Notes under the pieces: model-generated
The model's input: the letters and a program-made list of their open reading frames with translations, nothing else
The model's database searches: none
Told to the model about the DNA's origin: nothing
Made by a program: the position numbers and the translations under genes
Source of the DNA: Stutzerimonas kunmingensis
GTDB taxonomy: Bacteria > Pseudomonadota > Gammaproteobacteria > Pseudomonadales > Pseudomonadaceae
Direction: 5' to 3'
Assembly: GCF_021432085.1 (NCBI RefSeq)
Contig: NZ_CP090366.1
Location: 1,922,001 to 1,986,000 of the forward strand
DNA length: 64,000 nt
Part shown: one piece after another, positions 28,694-38,483 of the stretch
Numbering within the stretch: the stretch's first letter is position 1
How the letters are laid out: every line of letters starts with the position of its first letter

Positions 28694-29254
28694 CTATCGG
28701 CGTGGCAGGGCACGGCTGAGGGTGAAGGCGCCGCGCAGATCGCCCTCGCGAAACCCGCGGGCCTGATCCTGCGGGTAGTGCCGGTCGATCAGCTCCACCA
28801 GCTCCGGCTTGATCTTTTCGCCGTGACAACCCAGGCAGGCCTCAGCGGTGCCGATCGCCTGCATGTAGCGGTACTCGCCTGCCACTATCTCACCATGCTT
28901 GAGCTGTTCGATCGGTTCACCTGCAGCCGAGCGCTTGGCGAACTGCTCCAGCACCGAGCGCTCCCAGGTGTCTGGCGCGTTGTCCGGATTGCGCAGCTTC
29001 AGCGCGGTGCGGCCTACCTTCCAGGGCGCCTGGCTATGCTGGCTGGCGATTCCCGGCGCGAGAAGACGGCATGCCTTGACGGCTTCCGCCGGGCCACCGT
29101 CTGCCATCGCCTGCTTGACCGTGCCAAGCAACTGCTGCTGGAACGGTGGAATCAGGCTGGCAGCCTCGCCGCGCAGCTGCTCGGTATCGACGTCAGGCGC
29201 GGCGTGGGCCTGCAATGCAAACCAGCCGAGCGTCAGCAAAGACAGTGATTTCAT
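28694..29254 (-). CDS. Periplasmic DUF3365 (Tll0287-like) haem-binding protein
   Basis: The 186-residue product has a signal peptide (MKSLSLLTLGWFALQAHA). A Tll0287-like domain follows with a single CxxCH haem motif (CLGCHGEK) near the C-terminus. DUF3365 domains bind c-type haem and often sense gases or redox, either as lone proteins or fused to signalling domains. No signalling partner adjoins it; the neighbours are a TSUP permease and mnmC. The ATG at 29254 has a GGGAGG ribosome site. Confidence 0.85.
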   Translation of the reverse strand: MKSLSLLTLGWFALQAHAAPDVDTEQLRGEAASLIPPFQQQLLGTVKQAMADGGPAEAVKACRLLAPGIASQHSQAPWKVGRTALKLRNPDNAPDTWERSVLEQFAKRSAAGEPIEQLKHGEIVAGEYRYMQAIGTAEACLGCHGEKIKPELVELIDRHYPQDQARGFREGDLRGAFTLSRALPRR

Positions 29255-29358
29255 GATGCCTCCCAGGATGTGAAATATAGTGGGGGGAGTATCCGTGCGG
29301 GCGACGCACGATGCAAGTCGCAGCCTGCGGTAGGCAGCGGCTCGGGCATCGGAGCGTC

Positions 29359-31341
29359 TCAGGTGCCGCGAATCAGCTTGCGTAGCAGGAAACGATTGGG
29401 GTGGCAGGCTTCGGCGACGTCCCGAGGCAGCGGCAACGGTTCGTCGTCCAGCCAGGCGGCCAGCAGCTCGCCGGACAGCGGGGCGCTGATCATTCCGCGC
29501 GAGCCATGTGCAGTATTGACGTACAGCCCGCCGAGCCACGGGCAGGGCGCGTGCAGCGACTGACGGGCGTTCTTGCCCAACGCCGCATAGGTTTCGGCGA
29601 AGGCCTCGGGCTCGGCCAGGGGCCCTATCAGCGGCAGATAGTCCGGGCTGGTACAGCGAAATGCCACGCGCCCGTCCAGCTCCTCGGTACGTTGCGGGTC
29701 CGCCTGCAGACGCTGGTACAGGTCCGCTGAAATCTGCTCGAGCATTTCCAGATTCGCCTGGTGTTCGGCGACGCTGGGGGTATCGTCGGTCTGCTGGAAG
29801 TTGAAGCTGGCACCCAGCGTGTGCGTGCCATCTCGGGGTGGCGCGACGTAGCCCTTGGCGCACAGCACGGTGCGCAGCTGGCCGCTCTGGGTGTTCGCCG
29901 GCAGGCAGGAAATCTGCCCGCGAATACGCTTGAGCGGCAGCCAGGCGCTCTGGCTGAAACGCGCGGCGTCCGCCGCGCCGGTCAGGATCACCACGGGCGC
30001 TTCGGCCAACAATGCTTGGCCGCCCAGCACCTGCCAGGATTGCCCGTTGCGGCGCAATTCGAGCGCTTCATGATGCCTGTGCAGCTCGATTCCCGGTCGC
30101 CGCAGCAGCCATTGGCATAGCGCCGGTGGGTTGGCCCAGCCGGCTTCGGGGTAGAACAATCCGCCCTCGGCCAGGGCCACTCCGGCCAGCGCCTCAGCGG
30201 CTTCGCGCGACAGCGGATGGACCAGCGAGGCTGGGAAGGCTGCCGCCAGCTCGGCCTGGCGTTCGCGCTCCTTTTCGTCGTAGATCAGTTGCAGTACGCC
30301 GCACGCCTGCCAGTCCTGGCCTGCTTGCAGATTGCTCAGCAACCGGCGCGTGTAGCTGAAGCCGCTGACCACCAGCCGCGACAGTGCGGTGCCGTGGGCA
30401 GAAAGCTTGAGGTAGAGCACGCCTTGCGGGTTGCCCGAGCCTTCCTGTGCCGCCGCGGCGTGGCGCTCGAGGACCGTCACCTTCCAGCCGCGGGCGGCCA
30501 GCGATGCAGCCGTCGCGCAGCCGGCCAGGCCGGCGCCGACGATTACCGCGTGGCGTTCGGCCGTCGTATAGCCCGGGCGAGCGAACCAGGGCTTGTCCGA
30601 AATGCTGACGTTGGCGGCTCGCAGGCGCCCGCGCAGAATCTCGCGTTTGTGGCCGTAGCCGGGCACCCGCTGCATGTCGAAGCCGGCCTCGATCAGGCCG
30701 CGCCGCACAAAGCCGGCGCTGGTGAACGTGCCCAGCGTTGCGTCGGGCGCGGAAAGCCTGGCCAGCTCGGCGAACAGCATCGGTTGCCACATCTGCGGAT
30801 TCTTCGCCGGGGCAAAGCCGTCGAGGAACCAGGCATCGACCTGCGCATCCAGGCTCGACAGGCATTCGAGCACGTCGCCGATCAGCAGGGTCAGCACAAC
30901 GCGGCCGCCAGCGAAGACGAAACGCTGATAGCCCGGATTCAGCGCCACGTACTGTTGCAGCAGTTGCCCGGACTGCGCTTGCAGCTCCGGCCACAGCGCC
31001 AGTGCGCGTTGCAAGTCCTCGCGGGTCAGCGGGTGTTTTTCGACGCTGATGAAGTGCAGCCGCGCCTGCGGGTGGGCTACGCGCTCGAACAGATGCCACG
31101 CACAAAGAAAGTTCAGCCCGGTACCGAAGCCGGTCTCACCAATCACCAGGCGCTGGTTGTCCTGTAGCGCGGCGAAGCGCCGGGGCAGATCGTTCTGCGT
31201 GAGGAACACATGTTCGGTCTCGGCCATGCCGCTGGCGCGGGAGAAGTACACGTCGCCGTACTGGCGGGACTGCGGCAGGCCGTTCTCGTCCCAGTCGAGT
31301 TCGGCATGCTGGAAGGCGTCGGAAGCGGGGTGGTCGTTCAT
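29359..31341 (-). CDS. mnmC: tRNA 5-methylaminomethyl-2-thiouridine biosynthesis bifunctional protein MnmC
   Basis: MnmC completes the mnm5s2U modification of the wobble base. Its FAD domain removes the carboxymethyl group and its methyltransferase domain methylates the resulting amine. The 660-residue product has the N-terminal SAM domain (ETGFGTGLNFL, DAWFLDGFAPAKNP) and, from about residue 265, the FAD-binding fold (VIVGAGLAGCATAASLA). Start 31341 (MNDHPASDAF) is used; the frame is open further upstream, but that stretch is not family-like. It lies 71 bp downstream of gacS on the same strand. Confidence 0.95.
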   Translation of the reverse strand: MNDHPASDAFQHAELDWDENGLPQSRQYGDVYFSRASGMAETEHVFLTQNDLPRRFAALQDNQRLVIGETGFGTGLNFLCAWHLFERVAHPQARLHFISVEKHPLTREDLQRALALWPELQAQSGQLLQQYVALNPGYQRFVFAGGRVVLTLLIGDVLECLSSLDAQVDAWFLDGFAPAKNPQMWQPMLFAELARLSAPDATLGTFTSAGFVRRGLIEAGFDMQRVPGYGHKREILRGRLRAANVSISDKPWFARPGYTTAERHAVIVGAGLAGCATAASLAARGWKVTVLERHAAAAQEGSGNPQGVLYLKLSAHGTALSRLVVSGFSYTRRLLSNLQAGQDWQACGVLQLIYDEKERERQAELAAAFPASLVHPLSREAAEALAGVALAEGGLFYPEAGWANPPALCQWLLRRPGIELHRHHEALELRRNGQSWQVLGGQALLAEAPVVILTGAADAARFSQSAWLPLKRIRGQISCLPANTQSGQLRTVLCAKGYVAPPRDGTHTLGASFNFQQTDDTPSVAEHQANLEMLEQISADLYQRLQADPQRTEELDGRVAFRCTSPDYLPLIGPLAEPEAFAETYAALGKNARQSLHAPCPWLGGLYVNTAHGSRGMISAPLSGELLAAWLDDEPLPLPRDVAEACHPNRFLLRKLIRGT

Positions 31342-31412
31342 GGTGGTTCCTGAAAGGACGGTGCAACGCGATGGGCGTCGCCGGGCGCAGATGAAGCACC
31401 CGGCACGGTCGA

Positions 31413-34169
31413 TCAGCTGTCGACCTGGATTTCCTGCTCCAGGCGGCTGATGGCGGCGTCCAGCTCGTCGAGCGCGGCCTCGCTGTCCGGATGGTTCTGC
31501 TTGAGCAGGGTCTCGCTCTGCTGACAGGCGTTGCGCAACTGCGGCACGCCGCAATAACGGGTGGCGCCATGCAGGCGGTGTACGCGCTCGATCAACGCCT
31601 GGCGATCTCCTGCCTGGCGGGCTTCGCGAATGGTTCGGCGGTCGCCTTCCAGTGACTGCAGCAGCATGCCGAGCATGTCATCGGCGAGATCGGCCTTGCC
31701 TGCCGCCAGGCGCAGGCCTTCTTCCTCATCCAGCACTTTCAGGCTCGGTTCAGCCTGCTGCGGCGGCTCCGCTGCACGTTGCGGCTGGCTGCGTAGGGCC
31801 AGGCCGGTCCACTTCAGCACCACCTGGGCGAGCTGCCGGTCGCTGATCGGCTTGGTCAGGTAGTCGTCCATGCCGCTCTGCAGCAGCGAGCGTTTCTCGT
31901 TCGCCAGTGCATGAGCCGTGAGCGCGATGATCGGTAACGGCGCGCTGTTGTTGGTGTGCTCCCAGTGGCGAATGGCTTCGGTGGCCTGTCGGCCGTCCAT
32001 GCCGGGCATTTGCACGTCCATAAGGATCAGGTCGAACGCATGCTGCTTGACCGCTTCCAGCGCGGCGTGGCCGTTATCCACCGCAACGACTTCGGCGCCC
32101 ATATCGCCGAGCAGCGTTTTTACCAGCAGCAGGTTGGCCGGATTGTCATCCACGCAAAGCACACGCGCCGGCCGGTCGGGCGCCGCTGCGGTGGGTTCCG
32201 GGTAGCTTTGGTTGGGGCGTACCAGCGCCACCAGTACGCGTTGCAGCTTGCGCGTGCAGGCGGGTTTGCCCTGCAGCTGGGTATAGCTGTGGGCTTCCGG
32301 GAGGGCGTCGTGGTAGTGGCCCTGCTCGGTGGTCGGGCACAGCACCACGCATTTGCAGCCGAGCGCCTCGATTTCCATCAGGCGCCGGCTGAGCGCGTCC
32401 GGCTCGATTTCGCGGCCGGTGACGCCGAGCACGGCGAGGTCGATCAGCTGGCTGCCCTGGCGCTGAGCGCTGATGGTTTCCTGCATCTGGTCGAGGGTAT
32501 CGAAGGTATGCACTTCGAGGCCGAGGCTTTCCAGCTGATGCTGCAATGCCTGGCGGGCCAGTGGGTGCTGCTCCAGCAATGCGATCCGCCGGCCCTGCAA
32601 GGCCGGGTGCGGCAGGTCTTCGATGTCGTCCCGTGCCTTCGGCAGGCTGAGGCTGATCCAGAACTCGGAGCCTTCGTCGGGGATGCTGTCGACACCGATC
32701 TCGCCGCCCATCTGCTCGATCAGTCGTTTGGAAATGACCAGTCCAAGGCCGGTACCGCCTGGCTGGCGCGACATGGAGTTGTCCGCCTGACTGAAGGCCT
32801 GGAACAGCGCGCGCAGGTCCTGATCGGTCAGGCCGATGCCGGTGTCCTGCACGCTGATGCGCAGCTGGGCGCGATCGGTATTGTCGTCCTCGACCATGGC
32901 GCGGACGGCGATGGTGCCTTCGTTGGTGAACTTGATGGCGTTGCTGATCAGATTGGTCAGCACCTGTTTGAGGCGCAGCGGATCGCCCAGCAGCGACAGC
33001 GGCGTGTCGCGATAGACCAGGCTGACCAGCTCCAGATGCTTGGTGTGTGCAGCCGGCGCGAGGATGGTCAGTGTGTCCTCGATCAGATCACGGAGGTTGA
33101 ACGGGACACTGTCGAGCACCAGCTTGCCGGCCTCGATCTTGGAGAAGTCGAGAATCTCGTTGATGATTCCGAGCAGGCTGTCGGCGGACTGCTCGATGGT
33201 GCCCAGATAATCCTGCTGGCGCGGAGTGAGGTCGCTTTTCTGCAGCAGCTGGGTGAAGCCGAGGATGCCGTTCAGTGGCGTGCGGATCTCGTGGCTCATG
33301 TTGGCGAGGAATTCGGATTTGATCCGGCTGGCCTCCAGGGCCTCCTTGCGTGCCAGATCCAGTTCGATGTTCTGGATCTCGATGGTTTCCAGGTTCTGCT
33401 GCACATCCTCGGTGGCCTGGTCGATGCTCTGCTGCAGTTCTTCACGGGCGCTGAGCAGTGCTTCGGCCATGCGGTTGATGCCGGACGCGAGCTCGTCCAT
33501 TTCATGGCTGCCCAATGGTGGCAGGCGGGTTTCCAGGTGGCCGTCCTTGAGCTGCGCGACGGCGCCTTTGACACGCTGCAGCGGCAGGCTGATGGCACGG
33601 CTCATGCGCAGAGCCAGCAGGGCGGTGATGATCAGGCCGGCACTCACCAGAAACAGGCTGGTCAGCAGGCTGCGATAGCCACGCAGCAGGGTGTTGTGGT
33701 GCGACAGCTCCAGCTCCAGCCAGCCGATCAGCTTTTCGTCCGGCCCGCGGGTTTCGTCGGCGAGGTTGAGGTGTCGGCTGAGCACCGGCATGAGGATGCG
33801 CGTGTGGTCCATGCTGCTGACGCGGGTCAGGCTCTCCGGATCGCCCGGCGGTGGCGGGGTCAGCATTCGCGGGCCGGCGTGTACGCGTTGAACGCGTTCG
33901 GGATCGAGAATGGTCACGGCGCGGACGTCGGCCTGATCCAGCACCTGGGTCAGGATGCGCTGCAGGCGTTTGTCGTAGCCCAGATTCATGGCCGGCGCGG
34001 CCAGTGGCGCCAGCTGCTCGGCGATGAGCTGGCCGCGCTCGTCGAGCTGGTGGCGCATCTCGGACAGCTGCATCCAGGTGAAGTAGCCACCGAGCACCAC
34101 CGCCAGCAAGGTGCTGGGCAGCAGCGTCAGCATCAGCACGCGGCCACGAATTCCTAGGTCTTTCAGCAC
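31413..34169 (-). CDS. gacS: Hybrid sensor histidine kinase GacS
   Basis: GacS is the inner-membrane kinase that phosphorylates GacA, which drives the small RNAs that titrate RsmA/CsrA and so controls secretion, biofilm and secondary metabolism. The 918-residue protein starts MLKDLGIRGRVLML and has two membrane segments (about 12-32 and 168-190) around a periplasmic domain, a HAMP linker, a DHp domain (H293 in NMSHEIRTPLNGI) and an ATP-binding domain (GTGLGLVISK). A receiver domain (D718 in LMDVQMPGMDG) and an HPt domain (H864 in RVHRLHG) complete it. No defect is seen. Confidence 0.96.
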   Translation of the reverse strand: MLKDLGIRGRVLMLTLLPSTLLAVVLGGYFTWMQLSEMRHQLDERGQLIAEQLAPLAAPAMNLGYDKRLQRILTQVLDQADVRAVTILDPERVQRVHAGPRMLTPPPPGDPESLTRVSSMDHTRILMPVLSRHLNLADETRGPDEKLIGWLELELSHHNTLLRGYRSLLTSLFLVSAGLIITALLALRMSRAISLPLQRVKGAVAQLKDGHLETRLPPLGSHEMDELASGINRMAEALLSAREELQQSIDQATEDVQQNLETIEIQNIELDLARKEALEASRIKSEFLANMSHEIRTPLNGILGFTQLLQKSDLTPRQQDYLGTIEQSADSLLGIINEILDFSKIEAGKLVLDSVPFNLRDLIEDTLTILAPAAHTKHLELVSLVYRDTPLSLLGDPLRLKQVLTNLISNAIKFTNEGTIAVRAMVEDDNTDRAQLRISVQDTGIGLTDQDLRALFQAFSQADNSMSRQPGGTGLGLVISKRLIEQMGGEIGVDSIPDEGSEFWISLSLPKARDDIEDLPHPALQGRRIALLEQHPLARQALQHQLESLGLEVHTFDTLDQMQETISAQRQGSQLIDLAVLGVTGREIEPDALSRRLMEIEALGCKCVVLCPTTEQGHYHDALPEAHSYTQLQGKPACTRKLQRVLVALVRPNQSYPEPTAAAPDRPARVLCVDDNPANLLLVKTLLGDMGAEVVAVDNGHAALEAVKQHAFDLILMDVQMPGMDGRQATEAIRHWEHTNNSAPLPIIALTAHALANEKRSLLQSGMDDYLTKPISDRQLAQVVLKWTGLALRSQPQRAAEPPQQAEPSLKVLDEEEGLRLAAGKADLADDMLGMLLQSLEGDRRTIREARQAGDRQALIERVHRLHGATRYCGVPQLRNACQQSETLLKQNHPDSEAALDELDAAISRLEQEIQVDS

Positions 34170-34260
34170 AGTCCGTCCACCGATCCTGATTGCAGCGCGC
34201 TAGTGTAGCGACTCGGCTCGGTGGAATCTGCACGCCAGGTCTAGCCGTGGCGTCGCAGCC

Positions 34261-34887
34261 TCAGTCGAGGCCGCGGATTTCCTTGCCGTTGAAGTCCGGC
34301 AGTTTCCAGTGGAAGGTCATCGCCAGGACGCGGAACAGGAAGCCGCTGCCCAATGCTGCCAGAGTGGCCAGCGTGGTATTGATCTCCAGCCACAGCATGC
34401 CGACGTAGAAGACACCGGTGAACAGCGCGACGGTGGCGTACAGCTCGCGCTGCAGGACCATCGGCACCTGGTTGCACAACACGTCGCGCATCAGCCCGCC
34501 GAAGATGCCGGTGATCACGCCAGCCAGTACGACGATGGACGGGTGCGCGCCCATGCCCATCGCCACATCGCAACCGATCACGGTGAACGCTACCAGGCCG
34601 AGGCCATCCACCAGCAGGAAGACCATGCGCAGGTGATGCAGGTAGCGGGCGATGAAGCCGGTGACGATCGCCGCGCCGATGGTGAAGGTCAGATACTCCG
34701 GGTGAGCGATCCAGCCGACCGGATAATGACCGAGCAGCACGTCCCGCGCGGTGCCGCCACCCAGCGCCGTCACGGTGCCGAGAAGGCAGATGCCGAACAG
34801 GTCCATGCCGCGGCGCATGCCCATGATGGCGCCGGACATCGCTTCGGCCGTGATGGCGATCAGGTAGATGGTATGCAGCAGTTCCAC
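34261..34887 (-). CDS. TRIC-family cation channel (UPF0126)
   Basis: The 208-residue protein has six or seven hydrophobic segments in two homologous halves. Each half ends with a glycine-rich element: GGGTARDVLLG in the first and GGLMRDVLCN in the second. That pattern defines UPF0126/TRIC proteins, trimeric potassium-permeable channels. A GTG at 34887 is chosen because GGAG lies 7 bp upstream and the product then begins VELLHTIYLI like the family; an ATG at 34959 would add 24 residues, partly repetitive. It is divergent from argP. Confidence 0.85.
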   Translation of the reverse strand: MELLHTIYLIAITAEAMSGAIMGMRRGMDLFGICLLGTVTALGGGTARDVLLGHYPVGWIAHPEYLTFTIGAAIVTGFIARYLHHLRMVFLLVDGLGLVAFTVIGCDVAMGMGAHPSIVVLAGVITGIFGGLMRDVLCNQVPMVLQRELYATVALFTGVFYVGMLWLEINTTLATLAALGSGFLFRVLAMTFHWKLPDFNGKEIRGLD

Positions 34888-35027
34888 GACGATACTCCGG
34901 ACGGGCTGGGCTGCACGCCAGTGGGGCGCTGCAGCGAGGGATGCGCGATTATGGAGCAATGATGGTTAAATTTGTCGTGGCTAAGTATTTTTAGGCCATC
35001 CAAACATTTTCTTAATCGGCAGGTCGC

Positions 35028-35921
35028 ATGAATCTCGATCCGAAGCAGACCGAAGCGTTTCGCACGGTGATCCGTACTGGCAGCTTCGAACAGGCTGCGC
35101 AGCGCCTGCACCTGACGCCACCGGCGATTTCACAGCGGGTGCGCGCACTGGAGAGTGCGCTGGGCAGCGCCTTGGTTGTGCGCAGTCGACCCTGCCGACC
35201 CACCGAAACCGGGCAGCGCCTGCTGCAGTACCTCAAACGCGCCACGCTGCTCGAGGCCGATCTGCTGGCGGACCTCGCCGAGCGCAGCGATGCGCCACTG
35301 GTCGTGGTCGCGGCGCTCAATGCCGACAGCCTGGGCACCTGGTTCTTTCCGGCGCTGGCCGAGGTGCTGATTCGCGAGCGGGTCTTGCTCGATCTCACCG
35401 TCGAGGACCAGGATCACACCTACAGTCTGCTGGAGACGGGTCTGGCGATCGGTTGCATCAGCACTGAGCCCAAGCCGATGCGTGGCTGCACGGCCAGCCC
35501 GCTGGGCAGCATGCGCTACCGACTGGTGGCATCCAGCGAGTTCCGGCAGAAGCATTTTGCCAACGGGCTGACCCGCAACGCCGCGCGCAAGGCGCCGGTG
35601 GTCGCCTACACGCGCAAGGACACCCTGCAGTCGTCGTTCCTGCTGCGCCGCTTCGGGCTGCCGGACGGCGCCTATCCCTGCCATTTCGTCCCCGGTGCCG
35701 AACCGCATTTCAGCGCGATTCGCTTCGGGCTGGGGTACGGGATGGTGCCGGAACTGTTGCTGCATGATGCGCTGCAGACTGGCGAGGTGGTCGATCTGGC
35801 GGCCGACGAACCGCTGGAAATTGCCCTCTACTGGCACACCTGGAAGGTGCAATCACCGCGTATGGAGCACCTTTCGCGGCAGATCATCGAAGCGGCGCCG
35901 AAGATCCTCGCGCGGCCATAG
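35028..35921 (+). CDS. argP: LysR family regulator ArgP (IciA)
   Basis: ArgP senses arginine and lysine and in E. coli activates argO, the amino-acid exporter gene. The 297-residue product starts MNLDPKQTEAFRTVIRTGSF and has the winged helix (LTPPAISQRVRALESALG) and effector domain with the ArgP-type blocks AALNADSLGTWFFPAL and PGAEPHFSAIRFGLGYGMVP. In P. aeruginosa the iciA gene lies near a LysE-type exporter; here its divergent neighbour is a TRIC-family channel instead. The ATG at 35028 is 140 bp from the TRIC start. Confidence 0.92.
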   Translation: MNLDPKQTEAFRTVIRTGSFEQAAQRLHLTPPAISQRVRALESALGSALVVRSRPCRPTETGQRLLQYLKRATLLEADLLADLAERSDAPLVVVAALNADSLGTWFFPALAEVLIRERVLLDLTVEDQDHTYSLLETGLAIGCISTEPKPMRGCTASPLGSMRYRLVASSEFRQKHFANGLTRNAARKAPVVAYTRKDTLQSSFLLRRFGLPDGAYPCHFVPGAEPHFSAIRFGLGYGMVPELLLHDALQTGEVVDLAADEPLEIALYWHTWKVQSPRMEHLSRQIIEAAPKILARP

Positions 35922-36036
35922 TCTGATCGGGAGGGTCGGCGGGTGAGCCGATGTCGTGCCGGACAGGCAGAGACGGTCTGCCCGTCGTCGAGCGTTGCCG
36001 GTATCATGGCAACCTTTTCCGCTGCCGTGCGACGCC

Positions 36037-36939
36037 ATGACTACACACTATCCGACCATTGCCGATTGCATCGGCAACACCCCGCTGGTTCGCCTGCAGC
36101 GGATGCCGGGTAAGACCAGTAACACCATTCTGGTCAAGCTCGAGGGCAACAATCCGGCCGGTTCGGTCAAGGACCGCCCGGCGCTGTCGATGATCATCCG
36201 TGCCGAGATGCGCGGCGACATCCAGCCCGGCGATACCCTGATTGAGGCGACCTCCGGCAATACTGGGATCGCCCTGGCCATGGCGGCGGCGATCAAAGGC
36301 TACCGGATGGTCCTGATCATGCCGGACAACTCCACCGCCGAGCGCAAGGCGGCGATGACCGCCTATGGCGCCGAGCTGATCCTGGTCAGCAAGGAAGAGG
36401 GCATGGAAGGTGCCCGCGACCTGGCGTTGAAGATGCAGGCTGAAGGTCGCGGCAAGGTGCTCGATCAGTTCGCCAATGGCGACAACCCGGAAGCGCACTA
36501 CAACAGCACGGGGCCGGAGCTCTGGCGGCAGACTCACGGCAGCATCACCCATTTCATCAGCTCCATGGGTACCACCGGAACCATCATGGGCGTCTCGCGC
36601 TACCTCAAGGAGCAGAACGCCGCGGTGCAGATCGTCGGGCTGCAGCCGATGGAGGGGGCGGCTATCCCCGGCATCCGCCGCTGGCCGCAGGAATACCTGC
36701 CGAAGATCTATCAGGCCGAGCGCGTCGACCGCGTCGTCGACATGTCCCAGGCCGAGGCCGAGCAGGTCATGCGCCGTCTGGCCCGCGAAGAAGGCATCTT
36801 CTGTGGCGTGTCCTCCGGTGGCGCCGTTGCCGCGGCGTTGCGTCTGTCGCAGGAGGTCGAGAACGCGGTGATCGTGGCGATCATCTGCGACCGCGGCGAC
36901 CGCTATCTGTCGACCGGTGTGTATGACGCGCCCAATTGA
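36037..36939 (+). CDS. cysM: O-acetylserine sulfhydrylase CysM (cysteine synthase B)
   Basis: CysM makes cysteine from O-acetylserine and sulfide or thiosulfate. The 300-residue PLP enzyme has the lysine K45 in NPAGSVKDRPA, the phosphate/substrate loop TSGNTGIALA, and GTTGTIMG and CGVSSGGAVAA. The C-terminus ends CDRGDRYLSTGVYD. The ATG at 36037 (MTTHYPTIADCIGNTPLVRL) matches the family; further upstream the frame is open but unlike the enzyme. A TATCAT at 36002-36007 may be a -10 box, without a clear -35. It precedes rlmD and relA as in P. aeruginosa. Confidence 0.95.
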   Translation: MTTHYPTIADCIGNTPLVRLQRMPGKTSNTILVKLEGNNPAGSVKDRPALSMIIRAEMRGDIQPGDTLIEATSGNTGIALAMAAAIKGYRMVLIMPDNSTAERKAAMTAYGAELILVSKEEGMEGARDLALKMQAEGRGKVLDQFANGDNPEAHYNSTGPELWRQTHGSITHFISSMGTTGTIMGVSRYLKEQNAAVQIVGLQPMEGAAIPGIRRWPQEYLPKIYQAERVDRVVDMSQAEAEQVMRRLAREEGIFCGVSSGGAVAAALRLSQEVENAVIVAIICDRGDRYLSTGVYDAPN

Positions 36940-37024
36940 CTCGCGCATCAGCGGTGCGCTCCCACGCGCCGCATTGCGTCGCCCATGACATTTTCAACGA
37001 ACACAACAGCGCAGGTTTCAGCTG

Positions 37025-38377
37025 ATGGCCAAACGTAGCGGCGCTCTGCGCTTTCAACCTAGCGGCGGCGAGCGCAAGCCCCAGGTGCCGGTCGGCAAGA
37101 AGCAGCGCCTGATTATCGAGCGACTGGCCAATGATGGGCGCGGCATTGCCTTCATCGAGGGGCGCACCTGGTTCGTCGAAGGCGCGCTGGCTGGCGAAGA
37201 GGTCGAGGCGCGCGTGCTGGCTGGGCGCAGTCAAATCGTCGAAGCGCGCTGCGAGCGCGTGATCCAGGCCAGTGCGCAGCGTCGGGCCGAACCCTGTCCG
37301 CATGCTCGCCGATGTGGCGGCTGCAACCTGCAGCATGTGCCCGTCGCCGATCAGCTTGCGCTGAAACAGCACACGCTCGCCGAGCAGTTCGCGCGGGTGG
37401 CCGATTTGCAGCCGGAGGTCTGGGCCGAGCCGCTGGTGGGACCGGCTTTCGGCTATCGCCGTCGCGCTCGGTTGGCGGTGCGCTGGGACGTCAAGCGCAA
37501 GCAGCTGGACATCGGTTTCCGCGCCAGCGCCAGCCAGGAAATCGTCTCCATCAGTGAATGCTCGGTTCTGGTACAGCCCTTGCAGACGCTGCTGCCGGCA
37601 TTGCTGGCTGCATTGCGCGATCTGAGCAAGCCGCAGGCTATCGGCCACGTCGAACTCTTCAGTGGTACGGCCGAGGCGGTGCTGATCCGCCACACCGCAG
37701 CCTTGTCGGAAACAGACGTGGCACGTTTGCGCAGCTTCGCCACCGTCAATGGAGCGCAGCTCTGGTGGCAGGGCGAAGGTGAGCCTGAATCGGATGATCC
37801 CGCGGCGACGCTGGGTTACCGACTGGATGCCTGGGATCTGGAGCTGGCCTGGCGTCCGGGCGATTTCGTCCAGGTCAACGCGCCGGTCAATGATGCGATG
37901 GTCGCTCAGGCTCTGGAATGGCTGGACGCCGGCCAGGATGAGACAGTGCTTGATCTGTTCTGCGGGCTAGGCAATTTCAGCCTGCCGCTGGCGCGCTCGG
38001 GCGCTCAAGTAGTGGGTGTCGAGGGTGTAGAGACGATGGTTACGCGGGCGCAGGAAAATGCCCGTCGCAATGCTCTGGCGCACGCGCACTTTTATCGGGC
38101 CGACTTGTCGAAGCCGCTGGCTGACGCACCCTGGGCGCGCAATGATTTTGCCGCGGTGCTGCTCGATCCGCCGCGCGACGGCGCGCTGGAAATCGTTCGA
38201 CAAATGTCGAAGCTGAAGGCGCGGCGCGTGGTCTATGTTTCATGCAATCCGGCCACCCTGGCGCGCGATGCGCGCGAGCTGGCCAGCCAGGGATATCGCC
38301 TGAAGCGTGCGGGTGTGCTGGACATGTTCCCGCAGACCGCCCACGTCGAGGCCATGGCGTTGTTCGAGCGGGGTTAG
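37025..38377 (+). CDS. rlmD: 23S rRNA (uracil-C5)-methyltransferase RlmD
   Basis: RlmD (RumA) makes m5U1939 in 23S rRNA. The 450-residue product has a TRAM domain (residues about 25-80) and an iron-sulfur cluster motif, C91 and C97/C100 ([10 protein letters not shown]) plus C179. The SAM motif reads [13 protein letters not shown], followed by the DPPRDG block, and the catalytic Cys is C407 in [10 protein letters not shown]. It follows cysM by 85 bp and precedes relA by 106 bp, an order conserved in P. aeruginosa. The ATG at 37025 starts [10 protein letters not shown]. Confidence 0.95.
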   Translation: MAKRSGALRFQPSGGERKPQVPVGKKQRLIIERLANDGRGIAFIEGRTWFVEGALAGEEVEARVLAGRSQIVEARCERVIQASAQRRAEPCPHARRCGGCNLQHVPVADQLALKQHTLAEQFARVADLQPEVWAEPLVGPAFGYRRRARLAVRWDVKRKQLDIGFRASASQEIVSISECSVLVQPLQTLLPALLAALRDLSKPQAIGHVELFSGTAEAVLIRHTAALSETDVARLRSFATVNGAQLWWQGEGEPESDDPAATLGYRLDAWDLELAWRPGDFVQVNAPVNDAMVAQALEWLDAGQDETVLDLFCGLGNFSLPLARSGAQVVGVEGVETMVTRAQENARRNALAHAHFYRADLSKPLADAPWARNDFAAVLLDPPRDGALEIVRQMSKLKARRVVYVSCNPATLARDARELASQGYRLKRAGVLDMFPQTAHVEAMALFERG

Positions 38378-38483
38378 CGCTCGACGCTGCATTCTTGACA
38401 GGCGAATTGCCTGTGGTTCAACCGACCGGCACGCAGAATGCCGGCGTTCATGGCGCATTAGCTGCGCAGAAGGGAAGGTTTAG

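Noticed and set aside
31956..34157. A 733-codon open frame opposite gacS
   Set aside because: It runs antisense through the whole of gacS, has no domain, and reflects the GC-rich codon bias of that gene.
38395..38423. Perfect TTGACA upstream of relA
   Set aside because: At 17-18 bp downstream there is only TCAACC or CAACCG, so I do not call a full promoter.
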